A DNA stretch of 64,000 nucleotides from an uncultured Agathobacter sp. GTDB lineage: Bacteria; Bacillota; Clostridia; Lachnospirales; Lachnospiraceae. Positions 8,117 to 16,527 of the stretch are shown piece after piece. Position 1 is the stretch's first letter. Each line of letters begins with the position of its first letter. The stretch spans positions 186,001-250,000 of the forward strand of contig CAJUND010000001.1 in NCBI GenBank assembly GCA_910587655.1, in the 5' to 3' direction. The notes under the pieces were generated by a model, which was not told where the DNA came from, did not search any database, and saw only the letters and a list, made by a program, of their open reading frames with translations. A program made the translations under genes and the position numbers.

Positions 8117-10633
8117 ATGGCGGAACTAAATCTGAGGCAGATTATAGATAGGCTGAATGCTGAGTTTACAGGTGAGACACGCAAACTTATCTTTTGGTAT
8201 GATGATAAGGCGGAGTTTGCTGGAGATATGGAGTCTGTGGAACTTCAAAATGCGAAAGTATACCATTTGGAGCCGGATAACCAGTTCTACACCAAGTATT
8301 TTTTAGAGCGGGTTGATATGGTGACAAATTATCTGATTTATGCGCCGTTTCCCAAGCCGGAGGTAAAAGATAACCATTTAGAAGATACAATGCTGTATTC
8401 CAAGAGATTTTTTGCAGATAGAGCATCACTGCTATCTGTTGATCTGGGAATTGAAGAAAGATACAAACCGATTATAGAAAAACACATTAGGTTTTTTGCC
8501 AATAAAGAGAGAACACAACGTTTTTATGATTTGGAAATCGAGAATTTCAATGAAGAAAACATTTTGGTTGGCTTGCTCAGTGCAATCTGTAGGACAAGAA
8601 CATGTTCATTTGAAGAAGTTTTAAGGATTGTTATTTCAGAGAATACGATTGAAGAAAATAAATATCTTGAAGAAATGGAGAAGTATGAACTTCTGGGAGC
8701 ATTTTGGAAGCTTTGCGAGCAACAGTTTGGATATGTAGATGCAGAACCAACATTAGAAAAACTGATAGTGACCTTATTTGTGACATATACAGACCGTTAT
8801 ATACAGGGAGGCGTTCCCAAAGAATGGCGAAGCTTTGTTTCCATGAAGCAGGGCAATAGTATCGCGTTTCTTGATAATTTGATGAACAATGTCATATATA
8901 GGGAAGATTATGATAGATTGTCCGCTCATGTGGCATGTGGACTAAAGTTGGAGAATCATCTTGCGGAATATGATCCGGAAGACCTTATACATTGTGATAC
9001 TTTTACATATTTTGATGATATCATCTTAAAATGGATGGCTGAAAGGCTCATATCAGAGGATGTTGGTGCAAAGCTTGATGAAATGACGATTTTGCAGCTC
9101 TGCGATATGCGCTCAAAGATGCATTTTGGTGAAAGGTATAAAAATCAATATTTCATGATCCAAAATGCGTTTTCTGTTATCTGTGTTGCAAATTATGACA
9201 GCGGAGATCAGCTAAAAGATATTGTGAAACAGTATTTGGAACGTGACTGCATGATAGACTGGGGGTATCGGAAGTTTTATTATTATTATGATAAAATAGA
9301 GGATACAGTAGGGTATGAGCAGTTACAGACTTTAATAGAAAATATTTATACAAATGAATATTTGAATAATCTTTTACCAGTATGGAATCGGACATTTATG
9401 GGCGAGGACAGTCTTTCGGTTCTGCCGCTTCAGAGAAATTTTTATAATAGTTTTGTGAATCAGGCAAAGGAGCGAATTGTTGTTATTATTTCAGATGCCA
9501 TGCGGTATGAGGTCGGACGGGAATTGTTTTTGCGATTGAAAGACGATCCAAGATGTTCTGCGAAGCTATCGGCAATGATGAGCACGCTGCCGTCTTACAC
9601 AAGACTTGGAATGGCTGCTTTGCTGCCGCATAAATCCCTGGTAATGAAGGACGATTATGAGATTTATGCAGACGATATTCTTTGTAATGATTTGGCTGGG
9701 AGGCAGACTGTACTGCAAAATCATTGTAAGGATTCGGTGTGTGTGCAGCTTGATGATATCAGGAAGCTAAAGATTGCAGCGCTCAGGGAAATATTTACGG
9801 GCAGGCAGGTGGTATATATCTATCATAATCAGATAGATGCCAGAGGTGATAAACCGAATACAGAAGATGAAGTGTTTGATGCTTGTGAAGATGCAATCTG
9901 TGAAGTGATGGAAGTGATACATAGGATTTCGACGAATGCGAATACGTATCGTTTCATTGTGACGGCAGATCATGGATTTATCTACAAGAGAGATAAGCTT
10001 GCTGAGAGTGACAAGATAGGCGGCATAAAAAGGAAGGATGCGTGGATGAATCGGCGGTTCATTGTTTCTAAAGAAGCAATTATGGATGATGGTGTACAGA
10101 ATATTGGTCTTGGATACATTCTTGGGTATGAAGATGACAAAAAAGTAACGTTTCCAGTCAGCAGCAATGTATTCAAGGTTACAGGAGGCGGGCAGAATTT
10201 TGTGCATGGCGGTTCTTCTCCGCAGGAAATGATTGTGCCGGTTCTGGATGTAAAGATGGAACGCGGTCATATGGAAACAAAGCCTGTACAAATAAATCTT
10301 GTGAGCATGGTGCAGAAAGTTACAAACCTGATTACAGGCATGGATTTTATTCAGGCTCAGCCGGTGGGTGACACAGCGAAGGCGACGACTTATCGAATGG
10401 TATTTCTGTCTGAGGAGGGGGAACGTATTTCAAACGAGAATATTTATGTGGCAGATAGCCGTGAACCGGATTCTGCCAAGAGGATGTTTCGCATGCGTTT
10501 TCACTTTAAGAACCAGAGATATGATAAGAATAAGCAATATTATCTGGTGGTAACAGATGATAAAACAGGGATAGAACAGTTCAGACATCCTGTGATAGTA
10601 GATATCACATTTGCGGATGACTTTGGATTTTAA
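8117..10633 (+). CDS. pglZ: BREX alkaline-phosphatase-superfamily protein PglZ
   Basis: PglZ is the marker protein of BREX/Pgl systems, a metal-dependent alkaline-phosphatase-superfamily domain required for defence; its biochemical substrate is not settled. This copy is 838 aa, the normal type 1 length. The metal/nucleophile region is seen as IISDAMRYEVGREL (around residue 459) and the second metal site as VTADHGFIYKR (around residue 616). A GGGQNFVHGG stretch near residue 695 fits the family. The start ATG at 8117 has GGAG about 14 nt upstream. The gene is followed after 9 bp by brxL. Confidence 0.95.
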   Translation: MAELNLRQIIDRLNAEFTGETRKLIFWYDDKAEFAGDMESVELQNAKVYHLEPDNQFYTKYFLERVDMVTNYLIYAPFPKPEVKDNHLEDTMLYSKRFFADRASLLSVDLGIEERYKPIIEKHIRFFANKERTQRFYDLEIENFNEENILVGLLSAICRTRTCSFEEVLRIVISENTIEENKYLEEMEKYELLGAFWKLCEQQFGYVDAEPTLEKLIVTLFVTYTDRYIQGGVPKEWRSFVSMKQGNSIAFLDNLMNNVIYREDYDRLSAHVACGLKLENHLAEYDPEDLIHCDTFTYFDDIILKWMAERLISEDVGAKLDEMTILQLCDMRSKMHFGERYKNQYFMIQNAFSVICVANYDSGDQLKDIVKQYLERDCMIDWGYRKFYYYYDKIEDTVGYEQLQTLIENIYTNEYLNNLLPVWNRTFMGEDSLSVLPLQRNFYNSFVNQAKERIVVIISDAMRYEVGRELFLRLKDDPRCSAKLSAMMSTLPSYTRLGMAALLPHKSLVMKDDYEIYADDILCNDLAGRQTVLQNHCKDSVCVQLDDIRKLKIAALREIFTGRQVVYIYHNQIDARGDKPNTEDEVFDACEDAICEVMEVIHRISTNANTYRFIVTADHGFIYKRDKLAESDKIGGIKRKDAWMNRRFIVSKEAIMDDGVQNIGLGYILGYEDDKKVTFPVSSNVFKVTGGGQNFVHGGSSPQEMIVPVLDVKMERGHMETKPVQINLVSMVQKVTNLITGMDFIQAQPVGDTAKATTYRMVFLSEEGERISNENIYVADSREPDSAKRMFRMRFHFKNQRYDKNKQYYLVVTDDKTGIEQFRHPVIVDITFADDFGF

Positions 10634-10642
10634 GGAGAAGCT

Positions 10643-12781
10643 ATGGACGCAGAGTTGATGAGGGAGTCTTTAGAAAGCAAAATTGGTGAGATGGATATAG
10701 AAGAATCAAATGCAGTTATTAATCGCAAACTTAGACTCGGGTATGATGGAAAGATTGTTCGGAAGGATTTGACAAAGCATATAAAGGAAGGGGCAAATGT
10801 GCCCGTATATGTGTTGGAGTATCTTTTGGGACAGTATTGTAACTCAGAAGATGAGGAGATTATCGCATCGGGTGTAGAGAGTGTGAAGCGTATTCTTGCC
10901 GATAATTTTGTGCGTCCGGATGAGTCGGAAAAGGTGCTTTCCAGGCTTCGGCAGAGGGGAACTATGAGCATTATCGACCGAGTAACGGTAAGTCTTAATC
11001 TTCGCTATGATGAATATGAGGCACAGTTCTCTAATCTCGGATTGGGCGGCGTACCTATTTCGGAGGAATATCCGGAGAAGTTTGACCGGCTTTTATGTGG
11101 CGGAATCTGGTGTATTATCCAGCTTGAATATAATCAGGATGACGCAGGAAATCCAATAGGATTTGGTGCAGAAGTTAAGTCCAAGAAAAGAAAGGATGTT
11201 CCGCTGATTGTTATAAAAAACTTGAAACCTATTCAAATGCCATCTGTTGACATTAATGAATTGAAAGAAGGGCGAAAAGCGTTTAGCAAAGAGGAATGGA
11301 TGAATATCATGCTTCGTTCTATCGGTATGGAACCTGACAGGCTTACAGAAAGGGAAAAGTGGCTTTTGTTGATTCGGTTGGTTCCGCTTGTGGAAAATAA
11401 TTTTAATTTATGTGAACTTGGACCACGAAGTACCGGTAAATCACATATCTACAAGGAAGTATCGCCGAACAGTATCCTTGTATCCGGTGGACAGACTACG
11501 GTGGCGAATCTTTTTTACAATATGGGCAGGCACGCCATGGGACTCGTTGGTTTGTGGGATTGTGTAGCATTTGACGAGGTGGCAGGCATACATTTCAAGG
11601 ATAAAGACGGCATACAGATTATGAAAGATTATATGGCATCTGGTTCTTTTGCCCGGGGAAAAGAGGAAAAGGCGGCATCTGCTTCTATGGTATTTGTTGG
11701 AAATATTAATCAGAGTGTGGATGTCCTGCTGAAAACAAGTAGTTTATTTGACCCGTTTCCGCCTGAAATGGGGACGGATACTGCTTTTTTGGATCGTATG
11801 CATTGTTATGTGCCGGGGTGGGAAATACCCAAATTCAGACCGGAGCATTTTACAAACGATTATGGTTTCATTACCGATTATCTTGCCGAGTTTATCAGAG
11901 AACTCCGCAAGGAACAACATGGAGATGCCATTGACAAGTATTTCCATTTGGGAAAGAATCTGAATCAGCGGGATACAATCGCAGTCCGCAAGCTGGTCGG
12001 AGGCTTGGTTAAACTGATTTATCCAAATGGAGACCATACAAAAGAAGAATTGGAAGAAATATTGCAAATTTCACTTGAAATGCGGCGCAGGGTAAAAGAG
12101 CAGCTCAAAAAGCTTGGCGGTATGGAGTTTTATGATGTTAATTTTTCCTACATTGACAATGATACTTTTGAGGAACATTATGTATCAGTGCCGGAGCAGG
12201 GTGGAAGTAAACTGATACCAGAAGGAATGACGAACCCGGGACAAGTTTATACAGTATCGCATGGCAAGTCGGGGATGATAGGTGTGTTCCGGCTAGAGTC
12301 CCAGATGCTTCCCGGCAATGGGAAATTTGACCGCATAGGGCTTGGTTCAGACAGGGATTGTAAAGAGGCAACCAATACGGCATATAGTTATCTGAAAGCA
12401 AATGGCGGACGAATCAGCGGGGCGATTAGCGTGGGCACAAAAGATTATGTTATCAATTATCAGGATTTACAGGGACTTGGTATGACGAGTGCGCTTGCGC
12501 TTCCCACCTTAATTGCTCTTTGCTCAATTGCTTTGGGAAAGCCGGTGCAAAGTTCTCTTGCAGTGCTTGGAGAAATCAGTATCAGTGGTACAATGATAAA
12601 AGTAGAGAATCTTGCGGATACATTACAGGTATGCCTTGATAGCGGAGCGAAAAGGGTACTGTTGCCACAGATATCGGCGGTCGATCTTGGAACTGTGCCG
12701 CCGGATTTGATGAGCAGTTTTAATTTGATATTTTATCAGAGTGCAGAGGATGCAGTATTTAAGGCGTTGGGAGTGGAATAA
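10643..12781 (+). CDS. brxL: BREX AAA+/Lon-like protein BrxL
   Basis: A 712-aa BrxL. The AAA+ core has Walker A GPRSTGKS (about residue 260) and a Walker B-type segment around FDEVAG. The C-terminal 130 residues resemble the Lon protease domain: GMTSALALPTLIALC covers the position of the catalytic Ser region and GEISISG...LLPQIS the rest. At the Lon catalytic Lys position (LKEK in Lon) this protein reads LADT, so the Ser-Lys dyad looks incomplete and proteolysis is doubtful. BrxL is needed for phage restriction in type 1 BREX and is thought to act on DNA as a ring ATPase. It lies 9 bp after pglZ with an AAGGAG site. Confidence 0.95.
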   Translation: MDAELMRESLESKIGEMDIEESNAVINRKLRLGYDGKIVRKDLTKHIKEGANVPVYVLEYLLGQYCNSEDEEIIASGVESVKRILADNFVRPDESEKVLSRLRQRGTMSIIDRVTVSLNLRYDEYEAQFSNLGLGGVPISEEYPEKFDRLLCGGIWCIIQLEYNQDDAGNPIGFGAEVKSKKRKDVPLIVIKNLKPIQMPSVDINELKEGRKAFSKEEWMNIMLRSIGMEPDRLTEREKWLLLIRLVPLVENNFNLCELGPRSTGKSHIYKEVSPNSILVSGGQTTVANLFYNMGRHAMGLVGLWDCVAFDEVAGIHFKDKDGIQIMKDYMASGSFARGKEEKAASASMVFVGNINQSVDVLLKTSSLFDPFPPEMGTDTAFLDRMHCYVPGWEIPKFRPEHFTNDYGFITDYLAEFIRELRKEQHGDAIDKYFHLGKNLNQRDTIAVRKLVGGLVKLIYPNGDHTKEELEEILQISLEMRRRVKEQLKKLGGMEFYDVNFSYIDNDTFEEHYVSVPEQGGSKLIPEGMTNPGQVYTVSHGKSGMIGVFRLESQMLPGNGKFDRIGLGSDRDCKEATNTAYSYLKANGGRISGAISVGTKDYVINYQDLQGLGMTSALALPTLIALCSIALGKPVQSSLAVLGEISISGTMIKVENLADTLQVCLDSGAKRVLLPQISAVDLGTVPPDLMSSFNLIFYQSAEDAVFKALGVE

Positions 12782-12807
12782 TTGCATAAAATTGCAAAGG
12801 AGAAAAA

Positions 12808-14552
12808 ATGTCAAAACTCAATATAGACCAGCAGACAATTAAAGAATTATTTTCAAACAAACGCTCCGATTTTCTGATACCGGATTACCAGAGACCATAT
12901 GCATGGGGAGAAGAAGAGTGTCAGACATTATGGGATGATATTTTTATATTTGCATTTCCTGAGAATGATTATTCACGATTTAAAAGCGACGAGGATGAGT
13001 ATTTCCTCGGACCTATAGTTACTTTTAAAAATGGTGAGGGAAAACTGGAAATTATTGACGGGCAGCAGAGATTAACGACACTTATGTTATTGCTGCGGGC
13101 ATTTTATTCAAAGTTTGGCAATATGAAAGATGCCAATGCAATTAGTACAAGCGATGATATTGCAAAATGTATCTGGAAAACGGATGAATTTGGAAATCCG
13201 GATAAGAACAGATTAAAGATTGATTCAGAAGTATCTACGGATGAAGACAAGGAAGAATTTCTCTCTATTTTGAAATCCGGAAATGTCAGCGCAGCGCAAA
13301 AAAGCAGATATGCAAAAACATACCGGTTTTTTCAGGAAAAAATTAATATTTTTCTTCAGGAATATCCGTCTTATTTTGCATATTTGCCAACAAGAATTTT
13401 GAACAACTGTATTTTATTACCAATTGAAGCAGAATCGCAGGATACAGCCTTAAGGATATTTTCAACATTGAATGACAGGGGGAAACCTCTTTCTGATACG
13501 GATATTTTTAAAGCACAGTTTTACAAGTATTATTCTGACCAGGGAAGAAAGGAAGAATTTATCACACGCTGGAAAGAACTTGAAGTACTGTGTGAAGATA
13601 TATTTGATGCACCGTCGGTTCTCCGATGGATGAGCTGTTTACAAGGTACATGTATTATGAGAGGGCAAAACAGGGAATAAAGTTTACGACAACAGAAGCA
13701 TTGCGTAAATTTTATGAGAAAGACCAGTACGTACTTTTAAAGAGGGAAGAGACATTAAGCAACCTGGAAAAATTAGCGGCATTTTGGAGGAATGTTTTAA
13801 GACAGGACGATGCCATATTTTCAGAGAGGATACTTCGCAGACTGGCAGTTTTAAATTATGCTCCAAACGGAATGTGGACATATCTTGTTTCTGTATATTT
13901 TATGCAGTATAAAGATGCAGGTGATTTACTGGAGGAAAAGGCGTTTTATGAATTCTTAAACAAAATTACGGCATTTATCTGGGCATATGCCTTTATGCGC
14001 CCTGGTGTAAATGCACTTAGAAGCCCATCATATCCGGAAATGATTGAAATTGTTAATAATCGCACGGTTGATTTTGAGGAGTATAAGTTTGATGCAGACG
14101 CCGTACATAATGTTATTGAGAATTATGTCTTCACAAATGGAAGGCCAATTACAAAATCCATGCTTGCATGGTGGGCATACAATAACGAAAACCAGAAGCT
14201 GATTCCGCTGGATGTGTCACTTGAGATAGAGCATATATTTTCTCGTAAACGTCAGGAAAATGAGGGAAGCCTTACGGATAAAAATAGTTTGGAATCATTA
14301 GGCAACAAGGCTTTATTAGAGAAGAATGTCAATATACGTGCATCGGATTATCGTTTTGATGATAAGAAAAAGTATTATCAGGGATTCAAAAATGATAAGG
14401 GAAAGGATAAGGCTGGAACACGTAATTTTGAACTTCTGGAAATGGCAAAGGAGAAAGAGGATTTTACAGAGAAGGATATAGTAGAACGAAAAAAAGAAAT
14501 TATAGATGCTTTTATTGGGTATTTGAGACAAAATAATCTTTTGAATGAATAG
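12808..14552 (+). pseudogene. DUF262/DUF1524 (GmrSD/BrxU-like) gene with a frameshift
   Basis: The first part (12808-13680) has the DUF262 N-terminus with IPDYQRPYAWGEEE and the IDGQQRLTT motif (about residue 83). The second part (up to 14552) has the DUF1524 HNH-like end: IEHIFSRKRQEN, then LGNKALL. The two lie in different frames. The join must be at about 13615-13632, where the first frame runs on to a foreign tail and the second picks up at DELFTRYMYYERAK. One missing base would explain it; no homopolymer is present there. GmrSD/BrxU proteins are NTP-driven type IV enzymes cutting modified phage DNA and often accompany BREX. It is either a real inactivating mutation or a sequence error. 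Confidence 0.8.
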
Positions 14553-14839
14553 GTTTTATTTGGTTTTAAACTGAAAAAGAACTTCCTGACTAAAGCACCT
14601 GCAAAGCAGACACCGTACAGAAAGCCCTTTTTATAATTGGTTTAGCACCTTAGAACTAAAGCGCCTATGATATAGACACCGATTCATCAGCGCTTAATTG
14701 CCTTATGCAATACAAGAGTTATTATACCTGAGTGGGCACTATTTGTAAACTTGGAATTTTGGCATATGAAAATTAAGGTAAACGCTATAGATGATTGCAA
14801 TGGCACATAATGCCGGAAGGCAAGAGACTGGAGAACAGC
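14553..14839 (+). other. Intergenic region after the BREX block, with two imperfect direct repeats
   Basis: A 287-bp A+T-rich gap. It contains two related 26-nt stretches at 14590-14615 and 14656-14681, 66 bp apart, sharing CTAAAGC(A/G)CCT and AGACACCG. There are only two copies, and the similarity fades on both sides. No cas gene is nearby. No convincing terminator or promoter was picked out. Confidence 0.4.
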
Positions 14840-15820
14840 ATGTGTGAAAATTACCACCCTCCTTTTACAATGAACGAGGAGATAACAAATTTAATAGTAG
14901 AAATAGGCGAATATGTTGGTACAATCACAACCTACGAGGCTATACGCCCGAATCCGGTTCTCCGCAGGGAAAACCGGATTAAGACAATACACTCATCTCT
15001 GGCGATAGAGCAGAATACTCTTACACTGGAGCAGGTTACGGATGTGATAAACGGAAAGCGAATATTAGGACCTCCACAGGATATCCGCGAAGTAAAGAAT
15101 GCATATGAGGCTTATGAAAGAATATCTGCGCTTGACCCATATAGTATGAAAAATCTTTTGCTGGCACATAAGATTATGATGGAAGGTCTGGTAAAAGAAG
15201 CGGGGAGTTTTCGAAGCGGGAATGTTGGTGTTTATGCCGGGACAGAACTGGTTCATGCCGGAACACCTGCGAGATATGTGCCAGAACTGATGAGGCAGCT
15301 TTTCATATGGTTGAAACAGTCGAACTATCATCCGCTCGTAAAATCGTGCATTTTTCATTATGAATTTGAATTTATCCATCCTTTTGCTGATGGCAATGGT
15401 CGAATGGGCAGATTGTGGCAGTCATTGATTTTACAGAAATGGAACAAGGTTTTTACATGGATTCCGGTAGAAACACTCGTGTATGAAAATCAGGAGAGGT
15501 ATTATAAGGTATTGCAGCAGGCTGATTATGCCGGAGATTCCACTTTGTTTGTTGAGTTTATGCTTGACATGATTCGCAATGCCCTCAAGGAAATAGGTAA
15601 AACAAATGTCGTAACAAATGTCGCAATAAATGTCGTAACAAATGAGGAAAAAATAATCGCCCTGTTAAGACAGGATGGCAGAATGTCAGCCAGTATGCTG
15701 TCTTTATCCATGGGGATTACAGGGCGGCAGGCACAGCGTATCCTGGCTAAGCTAAAGGCTGAGGGACGAATCATACGGCATGGGGCAAATAAAAACGGTT
15801 ACTGGGAAGTTACAGACTAA
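14840..15820 (+). CDS. Fic family protein with C-terminal winged helix
   Basis: Fic enzymes transfer AMP (or related groups) to hydroxyl side chains of target proteins. The catalytic motif HPFADGNGRMGR is complete, at about residue 179. An N-terminal inhibitory-helix-type motif SSLAIEQN (about residue 53) is present, with Q where many members have G, so the protein probably auto-inhibits. The C-terminal 65 residues look like a winged helix (SASMLSLSMGITGRQAQRIL). The linker before it is a 4-residue repeat (TNVV) encoded by 12-nt tandem repeats. I chose ATG 14840 because GGAG lies 6 nt upstream; a TTG at 14795 is in frame but lacks a good ribosome site. Confidence 0.9.
   Translation: MCENYHPPFTMNEEITNLIVEIGEYVGTITTYEAIRPNPVLRRENRIKTIHSSLAIEQNTLTLEQVTDVINGKRILGPPQDIREVKNAYEAYERISALDPYSMKNLLLAHKIMMEGLVKEAGSFRSGNVGVYAGTELVHAGTPARYVPELMRQLFIWLKQSNYHPLVKSCIFHYEFEFIHPFADGNGRMGRLWQSLILQKWNKVFTWIPVETLVYENQERYYKVLQQADYAGDSTLFVEFMLDMIRNALKEIGKTNVVTNVAINVVTNEEKIIALLRQDGRMSASMLSLSMGITGRQAQRILAKLKAEGRIIRHGANKNGYWEVTD
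15602..15646 (+). repeat. 12-nt tandem repeat inside the Fic linker
   Basis: Units ACAAATGTCGTA, ACAAATGTCGCA, ATAAATGTCGTA and a partial ACAAATGAG run head to tail and encode TNVV/TNVA/INVV/TN. The unit is a multiple of three, so copy-number change alters linker length without breaking the frame. Confidence 0.85.
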
Positions 15821-15906
15821 GCAATAAAAGTTAGCAACTCGGTTCCGCAGATGGACAACAAACAGCAACATGAGTACATTCAAAAACAATAAGGGAAAGA
15901 ACCAAT

Positions 15907-16527
15907 ATGACAAATAATAACACCAACACCCTAAACTACTACAACACCCACGCCAGTGAATTTTACACCAGCACCATAAACATCGAATTTACAACAATAC
16001 AAAACCGTTTTCTGTCAAAACTGAAAAAAGGCTCCCATATACTTGATTTTGGCTGCGGTTCCGGACGTGACACAAAGTATTTTCTGGAGCAGGGCTGCCG
16101 CGTTGATGCAGTGGACGGCTCTGCGGAGTTATGCAGGCTGGCTGGCGAACACGCAGGAATTAAAGTGAAGAAAATGTTCTTTCAGGATTTGGCAGAAGTG
16201 GACAGGTATGACGGCATCTGGGCATGTTCTTCCATATTGCATCTGCCGACGGATGAGCTTGAAAAAGTCATGCAAAAGATGGCAGCTGCATTAAAAGCGA
16301 ATGGAATTATTTATACCTCTTTCAAATACGGAACCTTTGCAGGGGAAAGAAACGGGCGGTTTTTTACGGATATGACAGAGGAAACTTTTGCAGGGTTTTT
16401 AGGAAAAATAGAAAATTTAGAAGTGGAAGAACAGTGGATAACTTCGGATGCACGGCCGGGAAGAGGTGAAGAGAAATGGCTCAATCTGATTTTGCGGAAA
16501 AGACAGGGATTACGGAATTGCAAATAG
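15907..16527 (+). CDS. Class I SAM-dependent methyltransferase
   Basis: A 206-aa Rossmann-fold methyltransferase. Motif I is LDFGCGSGRDTKYF (about residue 44), followed by the acidic strand end VDAVDGSAEL that binds the SAM ribose. The general look (short, no target-recognition extension) suggests a small-molecule or protein substrate rather than DNA. Its 3' end overlaps the helicase start by 52 bp in another frame, so the two are co-transcribed. The substrate is unknown. Confidence 0.85.
   Translation: MTNNNTNTLNYYNTHASEFYTSTINIEFTTIQNRFLSKLKKGSHILDFGCGSGRDTKYFLEQGCRVDAVDGSAELCRLAGEHAGIKVKKMFFQDLAEVDRYDGIWACSSILHLPTDELEKVMQKMAAALKANGIIYTSFKYGTFAGERNGRFFTDMTEETFAGFLGKIENLEVEEQWITSDARPGRGEEKWLNLILRKRQGLRNCK

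Noticed and set aside
14590..14681. Possible CRISPR array (66-bp period fits a 36 + 30 layout)
   Set aside because: Only two copies, similarity limited to parts of 26 nt, no further units on either side and no cas gene in the window.
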